A DNA stretch of 57,823 nt from Candidatus Methylaffinis lahnbergensis. GTDB taxonomy: Bacteria; Pseudomonadota; Alphaproteobacteria; Rhizobiales; Beijerinckiaceae. The notes below the pieces were generated by a model, which searched no databases, was not told the DNA's origin, and saw only the letters and a program-made list of their open reading frames with translations. Position numbers and translations under genes: made by a program. The stretch is taken from NCBI GenBank assembly GCA_002890675.1, contig PEFW01000016.1, forward strand, positions 1-57,823, in the 5' to 3' direction. Positions within the stretch are counted from its first letter, which is position 1, and each line of letters begins with the position of its first letter. Positions 8,766 to 15,443 of the stretch are shown here, piece by piece.

Positions 8766-10185
8766 TTTGTCCTCCGATCGTTGTTGCAATGGAGCCTGTC
8801 TGCCCTTGCCGGAGCGCGTCGCGTTGTTTCTCGATGGCGTGCTGGGCGTGTGCGATGGCGATGGAAAACGCGGTCGAGTCGGCGGCCCCGCTGGCTTGTC
8901 CCTTGACGAACCACGCAATAATCCTATTGAGCTCCTCCTCCAAGGCCTTGAGTTCGGAAGAAGTTTGCGCCGTAAGAGCCTTGTCGGCGAGCTCGATCAG
9001 GCGATCGATCTGCCGCAGATCGCTTTCGGATTTCTTGCGACTGAGGCGTCCGACCAGCAGCGCGGTCGCGGAGCCGCCCAAGCTCAGGGCTATGCCGCCC
9101 AGATAGAAATACTTCTGGAACTCATCGAAGAAGCTCTGCTCTCCACTGTTGAGATAGGCCGCGACACCCGGATGAACCGGCAAGACTGGGTTCTTGTCGT
9201 CGGGGTCGGGCGCTTCGATCTGACTGGCGAGCGGCGTTTTCGCCACCAGCTGGGCTTTGGTCGTGAAGATGGATCGCGCGATTGCTCCAGCCACGACGTC
9301 CAGCATCGTGTTTGGAGCGACGAAGCGGTAGGTCACGGCGAGCGTTGTCACCGTATCGTCGGGGGTGGGTGGCCGCCCTCGGAAGGCTCCGGCCGGCACG
9401 TCGATCGACTCGAGTCCGGGAAACCGCTTGTTGATTGCGTCCGCCTCGTCGATGGCGAGGATGCCCGGGGCGCCTTTGGTCGCGAGCTTAACGGCGCCGA
9501 CCACGTCGACGACCTCGCCTGGCCCCATCGGGCCGACGGCGAGAACCGCCGCTACCTGCTTGTCATGAACCGCCGCGCCGATTTCGGCGAGCGGCAGGAA
9601 AACTCGTTTCACCGCTTTCGCCGGAATATTGTAATAGCTCAAGATCGAATCGAGGGTCTGCTCGTTGTAAGTCTGCAAGGGCCCTTGCGGGATCCCGATG
9701 GTCTTGCCGGCGAGAGCCGGGATTTTGTCGATCGGGGATTTGGCCGGCACGACGAAGGCGACGACATCCCGACGCAGAATGGCGATGGTCTCGCCGTTGG
9801 TGGGGATCACAGCGTCGCTGCGCACGATGCCGAGGTCCGTGGCGTGATCCTCGATCGCCTTGGCGCTCGCCGCCAAATCGGCGACTTGGACGAGTTTAAT
9901 GTGGATGCGCGGATGATTTGCCTCAGTGACCGAAGCGAAAGCCGTGATGAAGCGATAGGCCGTGCTGCCTGGCGGACCGGTCGTTACGCGGAGGTTCGCT
10001 TGCGGCGACCAGAAATAGACAGCCGCGACGACGGCCGCCGCGACGATCAAGAGGCCTGCGGTCAGAAGTAGCGCAGGGCGCAATGGACGCTTCCCACCGA
10101 TCTGGTTTCTCGCATCGGTTCTTAGAGCATTTTCCGATGTTCCGAAAATCCGGCCCTCGCTCGTTGCACTCGTAAAACCCGCCAA
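8749..10185 (-). CDS. Membrane-anchored TAXI-type TRAP solute-binding protein
   Basis: This is a protein of about 478 residues. After an N-terminal membrane segment (LLLTAGLLIVAAAVVAAVYF, near 40-59) comes a TAXI solute-binding domain (about 65-340) with TTGPPGSTAYRF, GIVRSD and IPQGPLQTYNEQ. A second hydrophobic segment (YLGGIALSLGGSATALLVGR) and a charged coiled-coil tail follow. Ordinary TAXI proteins are free periplasmic receptors for TRAP transporters; two membrane segments and a cytoplasmic-looking tail are unusual, and no TRAP permease gene is nearby. The first possible start is a TTG at 10185 with no clear ribosome binding site, so the N-terminus is uncertain. Its end overlaps the start of the DUF1254 gene by 17 nt, suggesting an operon. 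Confidence 0.8.
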   Translation of the reverse strand: MAGFTSATSEGRIFGTSENALRTDARNQIGGKRPLRPALLLTAGLLIVAAAVVAAVYFWSPQANLRVTTGPPGSTAYRFITAFASVTEANHPRIHIKLVQVADLAASAKAIEDHATDLGIVRSDAVIPTNGETIAILRRDVVAFVVPAKSPIDKIPALAGKTIGIPQGPLQTYNEQTLDSILSYYNIPAKAVKRVFLPLAEIGAAVHDKQVAAVLAVGPMGPGEVVDVVGAVKLATKGAPGILAIDEADAINKRFPGLESIDVPAGAFRGRPPTPDDTVTTLAVTYRFVAPNTMLDVVAGAIARSIFTTKAQLVAKTPLASQIEAPDPDDKNPVLPVHPGVAAYLNSGEQSFFDEFQKYFYLGGIALSLGGSATALLVGRLSRKKSESDLRQIDRLIELADKALTAQTSSELKALEEELNRIIAWFVKGQASGAADSTAFSIAIAHAQHAIEKQRDALRQGQTGSIATTIGGQNEEKK

Positions 10186-10291
10186 TTAGATTTCGGCAAA
10201 GTAGAGGCGAAGCTTGTCCCCGCCGCCGGCCCGGCCGCGCGCCCAGCGGAATCCGCTGCAGCCCGGCTTATCGATTGCGGCCCTTGGGCCA

Positions 10292-10319
10292 TTGCTTTCG
10301 CGCCCGCTCTGGCTATATT
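10292..10319 (+). promoter_or_regulatory. Candidate sigma-70 promoter of yajC-secD-secF
   Basis: A ttgctt at 10292-10297 and a tatatt at 10314-10319 are 16 bp apart and lie about 70 bp before the yajC start. A small stem (aagtc with gactt) lies between the box and the gene. The call rests on pattern only. Confidence 0.4.
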
Positions 10320-10389
10320 CGCGCGCCATGCAAACCGAGGTCCTGAAGGACGCAAGTCTTTAAAGGACTTAGGATCGAGGAGAAGGGAT

Positions 10390-10728
10390 GTGTTTACACC
10401 TGCTTTCGCCCAAGCCGCCACTGCCGCGGTCCCCACCCAAGGGGACATTCTCATGCAGTTGGTGCCCTTCGCCCTGATCTTTGCCATCGCGTATTATTTT
10501 GTCATCCGGCCACAGCGCAAAAAGGCGAAGGAACATGACAAACTCATCAAGAATACGCGCCGGGGCGATAGCGTGATTACGACCGGAGGCCTGATCGGCA
10601 AAGTGACAAAAGTAGTGGACGACGCCGAGCTCGAACTCGAAATCGCGCCAAATGTCCGGGTGCGCGTTCTCCGGGCGATGATTACGGACGTGCGGGCCAA
10701 GGGTGAGCCGGTCAAGGATCAGGCCTGA
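10390..10728 (+). CDS. yajC: Sec translocon accessory subunit YajC
   Basis: This is a 112-residue inner-membrane protein of the SecDF-YajC complex that assists Sec-dependent export. A single membrane segment lies near 23-40 (LVPFALIFAIAYYFVIRPQ), followed by the family signature RPQRKKAKEHDKLI and a conserved basic beta domain (RRGDSVITTGGLIGKV). The frame needs a GTG start at 10390; an ATG two bases earlier is out of frame. A gagaaggg purine stretch precedes it. secD follows 75 bp downstream and secF after that, the usual alphaproteobacterial order, so co-transcription is likely. Confidence 0.93.
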   Translation: MFTPAFAQAATAAVPTQGDILMQLVPFALIFAIAYYFVIRPQRKKAKEHDKLIKNTRRGDSVITTGGLIGKVTKVVDDAELELEIAPNVRVRVLRAMITDVRAKGEPVKDQA

Positions 10729-10803
10729 ATCGAAGCCCGCAACCAAGGAAATCCGGGCTGACGGCTTTGGCCGCGCCCCCAACCGTCGAGATTTCGCACC
10801 ATC

Positions 10804-12402
10804 ATGCTGCGTTTTCCAACCTGGAAGATCGTATCCATTCTGGCGATGACACTGTTCGCGCTTCTCCTCATCGTGCCGAGCCTCCTCGGCCCGGACCGTC
10901 GCGAGGCGTTGATTTCGCATCTGCCGAAATGGGTGCCGGCCCGCGCCATCGTGCTAGGCCTCGATCTGCAAGGGGGGTCGCATGTGCTTCTGGAGGTGGA
11001 CAGCAATTCGGTCGTGAAGTCTCTTGTCGAGAATCTGCGCGACAGCGTCCGGCGGGTGTTGCGCGAGGAGAAGGTTGCGATCACCGGGGGCATTGGCGCC
11101 CAGCCGCGCGGCGTCCAATTGCGCATCCCCGATCCGGGCGAGCGTGCGAAAGTCATGCCGAAACTCCAGCAATTGGCGGCCTCGGCCGGCAGCGGCCTTT
11201 CCGACAATTCTCGTGCTCCCGCCTTCGACGTGAGCGAAAACGACAGCGGCCTCATCCAGTTCACGGTGACCGAGGCGGGCGTCGAAAGCAAGGTCCGCCG
11301 CGCCGTCGAGCAATCGATTGAAGTGTTGCGCCGCCGTGTCGATGCGCTCGGCACCACGGAGCCGAATATCCAACGCCAAGGCACCGATCGTATTCTCGTC
11401 GAAGTGCCGGGTTTGCAGGATACCGGCAAGCTCAAGGAAATTCTCGGGACGACGGCCAAGCTCGAATTCCGCCTGGTCGCTGAACCAGGCGCCGATCCCG
11501 CCGATGTGGAATCTTTGGAAGACGTCGAGCAGCCTGGCAAATTGTTGCCGGTGGAGAAGCGCGTCATGGTGCAGGGCGAGGATTTGACCGATGCCCAGCC
11601 GGGCTTCGACCCCCGCACGCAAGAACCAATCGTCAATTTCCGCTTCAATATTCGCGGCGGGCAAAGGTTTGGCGAGGTGACGTCGGAAAACGTCGGCAAA
11701 TTATTCGCCATCATCCTCGACGGGAAGGTCATCTCCGCGCCGCGCATCATTAGTCCCATCACGGGCGGTTCCGGCCAGATCTCCGGGCATTTCACGGTCG
11801 AAGCCGCGAACAACCTCTCCATTCTTCTGCGCGCCGGCGCCTTGCCCGCGAAACTTACGATCGTCGAGGAACGCACCGTCGGTCCGGGTCTCGGTCAGGA
11901 TTCGATCGACGCGGGCAAGCGCGCGGCCTATGTCGGCGCCGCCCTCGTTGTCACTTATATGCTGATCACCTATGGCATATTCGGCGTCTTCGCCAATATC
12001 GCGCTGGCCGTCCATGTCTCGTTCATTTTTGCGTGCCTCGTGCTTCTCGGAGCGACGCTCACCCTGCCGGGCATCGCGGGCATCGTCCTCACCATTGGCA
12101 TGGCGGTCGATTCCAATGTGTTGATCTACGAACGCATCCGGGAGGAAGCGCATATGGGCCGCTCGATCGTTTCCGCGCTCGATGCCGGCTTCAAGCGGGC
12201 TTTCGCCACCATCGTCGACTCCAATGTCACCATGTTCGTCGCCGCCGCCATATTGTATTTTTTGGGTACCGGACCTGTGCGCGGCTTTGCCGTCTCATTG
12301 GCCCTCGGCATTATCACCTCGATCGTAACAGCGGTGACGATGACGCGGATGATGATCGCGCTCTGGTATCACTACAAGCGGCCGACGCGATTGCCGATTT
12401 AA
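10804..12402 (+). CDS. secD: Protein translocase subunit SecD
   Basis: This is a 532-residue RND-superfamily subunit that uses the proton gradient to help pull exported proteins across the membrane. An N-terminal membrane helix is followed by a large periplasmic region with the P1 head and GLDLQGGSHVLLEVD, then FAIILDGKVISAP and the five C-terminal helices. The signature GMAVDSNVLIYERIREE lies near residues 430-450. The length fits short-form SecD. It lies between yajC and secF. No strong ribosome binding site precedes the ATG, which may reflect coupling to yajC. Confidence 0.96.
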   Translation: MLRFPTWKIVSILAMTLFALLLIVPSLLGPDRREALISHLPKWVPARAIVLGLDLQGGSHVLLEVDSNSVVKSLVENLRDSVRRVLREEKVAITGGIGAQPRGVQLRIPDPGERAKVMPKLQQLAASAGSGLSDNSRAPAFDVSENDSGLIQFTVTEAGVESKVRRAVEQSIEVLRRRVDALGTTEPNIQRQGTDRILVEVPGLQDTGKLKEILGTTAKLEFRLVAEPGADPADVESLEDVEQPGKLLPVEKRVMVQGEDLTDAQPGFDPRTQEPIVNFRFNIRGGQRFGEVTSENVGKLFAIILDGKVISAPRIISPITGGSGQISGHFTVEAANNLSILLRAGALPAKLTIVEERTVGPGLGQDSIDAGKRAAYVGAALVVTYMLITYGIFGVFANIALAVHVSFIFACLVLLGATLTLPGIAGIVLTIGMAVDSNVLIYERIREEAHMGRSIVSALDAGFKRAFATIVDSNVTMFVAAAILYFLGTGPVRGFAVSLALGIITSIVTAVTMTRMMIALWYHYKRPTRLPI

Positions 12403-12535
12403 ACGATTCGGAAAACCGCGCGGCACTTTCAGGCGCGATCGCAAAAGGATAGAGTGTTTTCATGCATCCGGCCAATCCGCTTCGACGCGAGCAACAAGAA
12501 CCGCTGGAGTGCCGCTCCCGAAGAGGCCCTATCGA

Positions 12536-13483
12536 ATGAAACTCCTCCGCCTTGCGCCCGAGAACACCAAATTTCCGTTCATGCGGTTCCGCCGCGTGAG
12601 CTATCCTTTCTCGGCGCTCCTCTCGATTATTTCCGTCACGCTTTTCCTGTCCCTTGGAATGAATTTCGGGATCGATTTTTCCGGCGGCACTTTGCTCGAG
12701 CTCCGCGCAAAGAACGGCGTGGCCGACCTTGCAAAATTGCGGTCCATCGCCGAGCATCTCAACGTCGGCGACGTCGAGGTGCAGGGTTTTGGGGGCCCCT
12801 CCGACGTGACCGTGCGTTTCGGCCTTCAGGCGGGCGGCGATGCCGCGCAACAGGTCGCCGTGAACCGCGTGAAGGAGGCCATGGGCGATGGCTACGAGGT
12901 CCGGCGCACCGAAGTCGTCGGACCCCGTGTTTCCGGCGAACTCGTGCAGTCTGGCACGCTTGGCGTCGTTGTTGCGATCGTCGCGGTGCTTTGCTACCTC
13001 TGGTTCCGGTTCGAATGGCAGTTCGCGGTTGGCGCGATCATCGCGACGATGCACGACCTCTTGCTTACCGTTGGATTTTTCGCCCTGACCCGGCTCGAAT
13101 TCAACACGACGTCCATCGCCGCCATTCTCACCATCGTCGGCTATTCCCTGAACGAAACCGTCGTGGTGCTCGATCGCATTCGCGAAATGATGCGGAAATA
13201 CCGCAAGATGCCGACCGACCAACTAATCGATCTCTCGGTCAACGCGGTGCTTCCGCGCACGATCATGACCGCGACGACCGTGTTTCTGGCGCTTCTTTCG
13301 CTCGTCGTTTTCGGCGGCCAGGTGATCCGCTCGTTCTCGATCGCGATGATCTGGGGCATTTTTGTCGCGACCTATTCCTCCGTCTTTATTTGTTCGCCGA
13401 TGCTGATCTACCTCGGCTTGCGCGGCGACACCGTGGGTCCGGCGGCGGCCCCGTCGGCCAAACCCGCGAGGAGGCCGGCGTAG
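12536..13483 (+). CDS. secF: Protein translocase subunit SecF
   Basis: This 315-residue membrane protein pairs with SecD in the proton-driven export complex. It has the family motifs GIDFSGGTLLELR near residues 44-56 and GYSLNETVVVLDRIRE near 202-217, plus six predicted helices. The start at 12536 (MKLLRLAPENTKFPFMRFR) matches usual SecF N-termini and has aagagg ten bases upstream; an in-frame GTG at 12509 would add nine residues. It begins 133 bp after secD and ends 16 bp before the phytoene-synthase-like gene. Confidence 0.95.
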   Translation: MKLLRLAPENTKFPFMRFRRVSYPFSALLSIISVTLFLSLGMNFGIDFSGGTLLELRAKNGVADLAKLRSIAEHLNVGDVEVQGFGGPSDVTVRFGLQAGGDAAQQVAVNRVKEAMGDGYEVRRTEVVGPRVSGELVQSGTLGVVVAIVAVLCYLWFRFEWQFAVGAIIATMHDLLLTVGFFALTRLEFNTTSIAAILTIVGYSLNETVVVLDRIREMMRKYRKMPTDQLIDLSVNAVLPRTIMTATTVFLALLSLVVFGGQVIRSFSIAMIWGIFVATYSSVFICSPMLIYLGLRGDTVGPAAAPSAKPARRPA

Positions 13484-13499
13484 ACGCGGGCGCGCCCTG

Positions 13500-14357
13500 A
13501 TGCGCGGGCGGGTGATCCAGCCAAACAAGTCCCATTACGCCTATTGCGAGGGACTGCTCCGCCGCGAGGATAAAGACCGCTGGCTCGCGAGCCTTTTTGT
13601 TCCACGCGAGCGGCGGCGGCACATCCACGCCCTCTATGCTTTCAGTTTTGAGGCCGCCCGCGTGGGCGAAATCGTCTCGGAGCCCTTGCTTGGCGAAATA
13701 AGGTTCCAGTGGTGGCGGGACGCACTCGAAGGGGCGGCCGATGCGAAGGCCAATCCTGTCGCCGCCGCACTTCTCGATACGATCGCGCGCTTCGATCTGC
13801 CACAAGCGCCGATCCGCGAATTGATTGTCGCGCGGACCGCCGATCTTTACGGCGAACCGATGCAATCGGTTGCGGCGCTTGAGTCCTATACTAAGGCCAC
13901 ATGCTCGAATCTTTTTTGCATCGCCGCGCTCGTCCTCGACGGGGAGGAGGATACCGCGAGCCGCGATGCCGCCCTCCATGCAGGGATTGCCTGTGGGATC
14001 ACCGGGCTGATCCGGGCACTGCCTTGGCATTGCGCGCGGGGCCAGGTTTTTGTCCCGGCCGAAATTTTGCAAGCGCATGGGGCGCGCGACGATTTTGCCG
14101 CGGTCCACGCCTCGGAGGCTGTCGTGGCCGCGCTCGCTGAGCTGCACGCGATTACCCGCGCGCATCTCGATATTTTTTATACCGAGCTCCCCGGGCTGCC
14201 GGACAAAAGCCTTCCTGCGTTCTTGCCCGCCTGCCTTTGCGAGCCTTATCTGCGGCTGATGGAAAAGCCTGGCTACGATCCGTTCAAGACCGTCATCGAG
14301 CTGCCGCAATGGAAAAGGCAATGGATTCTTTGGCGCGCTTCGAGCCGGTGGGAATAG
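13500..14357 (+). CDS. Squalene/phytoene-synthase family protein
   Basis: This 285-residue protein has the all-helical trans-isoprenyl-diphosphate synthase fold. The first aspartate-rich motif of true synthases (DxxxD) is not evident: the region reads FSFEAARVGEIVSEPLLGEI. FQWWRDALEG and LYGEPMQSVAAL are as in the NDUFAF6-like relatives of phytoene synthase that sit next to secDF in many Rhizobiales. A role in respiratory-complex assembly rather than isoprenoid synthesis is therefore possible; this is inference. The gene starts 16 bp after secF and probably shares its transcript. A diverged copy of its last 170 bp lies at 15249-15443. Confidence 0.8.
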   Translation: MRGRVIQPNKSHYAYCEGLLRREDKDRWLASLFVPRERRRHIHALYAFSFEAARVGEIVSEPLLGEIRFQWWRDALEGAADAKANPVAAALLDTIARFDLPQAPIRELIVARTADLYGEPMQSVAALESYTKATCSNLFCIAALVLDGEEDTASRDAALHAGIACGITGLIRALPWHCARGQVFVPAEILQAHGARDDFAAVHASEAVVAALAELHAITRAHLDIFYTELPGLPDKSLPAFLPACLCEPYLRLMEKPGYDPFKTVIELPQWKRQWILWRASSRWE

Positions 14358-14375
14358 CTGCGCTTTCCCTGCGCC
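14181..14375. repeat. Direct repeat copy 1: 3' end of the phytoene-synthase-like gene
   Basis: The sequence from the codons for ELPGLPDKS to about 18 bp after the stop is repeated with roughly 85% identity at 15249-15443. Both copies share ttgcgagccttatctgcggc and ggattctttggcgcgc. This copy is the intact gene end. Confidence 0.85.
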
Positions 14376-14460
14376 CTTGCCGCGAATCCGCGCTCGCGAT
14401 TGACAAGCGAGAGAATCTTACATTCGCAAGGCGCGAATATTGTCTTTTGGGCAGAATTCT

Positions 14461-14490
14461 TTGTCCGCTTCGAGTAGAATGTGCTATGAT
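14461..14490 (+). promoter_or_regulatory. Candidate promoter of the nucleotidyltransferase pair
   Basis: A ttgtcc at 14461-14466 and a tatgat at 14485-14490 are 18 bp apart and lie upstream of the small gene at 14566. The call rests on pattern only. Confidence 0.35.
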
Positions 14491-14565
14491 CCTTGCAAAC
14501 CGGCGCGGTACCAAATGGATAGGAAATCACGATTTGAGATCAGGTGTTATGAAAGCTTGGAAGCC

Positions 14566-14718
14566 ATGAAGGTTGACGAGTACGCGTACTGGCAACAACG
14601 CCCCGGCCATGAACGGATCGCGGCGGTCTCCGAGATTACCAGCGAGGCCTACGGGCTGAAAGCTTTGCGCTCCGGTGTACCAAGGCATCAAAGAACTCTT
14701 GTCCATCTTAAACGATAG
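14566..14718 (+). CDS. Small protein paired with a nucleotidyltransferase
   Basis: This is a protein of about 50 residues starting MKVDEYAYWQQRPGHERIAA and ending VPRHQRTLVHLKR. Small proteins of this shape commonly sit directly before, and overlap, nucleotidyltransferases of the MNT/DUF6036 type, as here: the next reading frame begins 44 nt before this one ends. An in-frame ATG at 14515 would add 17 residues, so the start is uncertain; gcttggaagcc gives only a weak ribosome binding site. It could be the partner in a toxin-antitoxin-like pair, but no function is proven. It lies between the two copies of the phytoene-synthase-like gene end. Confidence 0.6.
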   Translation: MKVDEYAYWQQRPGHERIAAVSEITSEAYGLKALRSGVPRHQRTLVHLKR

Positions 14719-15192
14719 CAAGGTCAGAAATCTTGTCGTTGGCGGCTATGCCGTTTCCTTCCATGCCCAGCCACGGGCAACCATGGACTTGGATATTCTG
14801 ATCAAGCCGGACGCCGGGAATGCGGCGGCGGTTTATACGGCGCTGACAAATTTAGGCGCGCCGCTCGAAGGATTGGGGCCGGACGATTTTATCGAACGGG
14901 GCAAGTTCTTCCGCATGGGAACGCCGCCGGTCATGGTGGACATACTGCCAGAAATCGCCGGTGTCGATTTTGACAGCGCATGGCGGCGGCGGGTCGAGGT
15001 GACGATTAACGTCGAGACGGGGTTGCGGGCTCAATTTATTTCCGGTGCCGATTTGATTGCGGCGAAATTGGCGGCGGGGCGGCCCAAGATCTGGCCGACG
15101 TAACTGCGCTTAATAGAGCCAAGGACCCCAAAGAGGCGCGCCGCAAATCGAAGCGCGGAAAGGCGGCGGCAAAACCACCGGCGAAGCCCTGA
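14675..15192 (+). pseudogene. Nucleotidyltransferase (MNT/DUF6036-like), frameshifted near its end
   Basis: The N-terminal 137 residues carry the nucleotidyltransferase core: VVGGYAVSFHAQPRATMDLD has the GG motif and the DxD metal-binding pair, and VDILPEIAGVDFDSAW supplies the third acidic residue region. Toward the end the frame reads LAAGRPKIWPT and stops at 15103. In the neighbouring frame the expected continuation is present (QDLADVTALNRAKDPKEARR) to a stop at 15192. One base is missing in the short C run at 15083-15085. The catalytic core is intact, so a shortened protein might still be active. The start is a GTG overlapping the small partner gene, suggesting translational coupling. Confidence 0.75.
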
Positions 15193-15248
15193 CCTTTTCC
15201 AAGCCGCACGCAAAAAAATCCTGGCAAGCCGGGGGCCATCCATACATG

Positions 15249-15443
15249 CCAAGCTCCCCGGCCTGCCGGACAAAAGCCGCCCCGAGTTCTTGCCCGTCTG
15301 TCTTTGCGAGCCTTATCTGCGGCTGATGGAACAGCCTGGCTGTGATATGATCCTTTCAAAACCATCATCGAGCTGCTGCAATGACGAAGGCAACGGATTC
15401 TTTGGCGCGCCGCGCGCCGGTGGAGCTAGCTGCGCTTTTCCTG
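15249..15443. repeat. Direct repeat copy 2: diverged fragment of the phytoene-synthase-like gene end
   Basis: This is a partial copy of 14181-14375 with several substitutions and small indels (for example extra bases in ctgtgatatgatcc), so it no longer codes. Its right end supplies the last codons and stop of the opposite-strand methyltransferase gene. It is probably a scar of the rearrangement that built the island. Confidence 0.85.

Noticed and set aside
8650..10071. 473-codon plus-strand open frame opposite the TAXI gene
   Set aside because: Its composition is that of a reverse-frame shadow; the minus strand carries solute-binding protein motifs.
12314..13222. 302-codon minus-strand open frame opposite secF
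   Set aside because: It is His/Arg-rich shadow sequence; SecF on the plus strand is certain.
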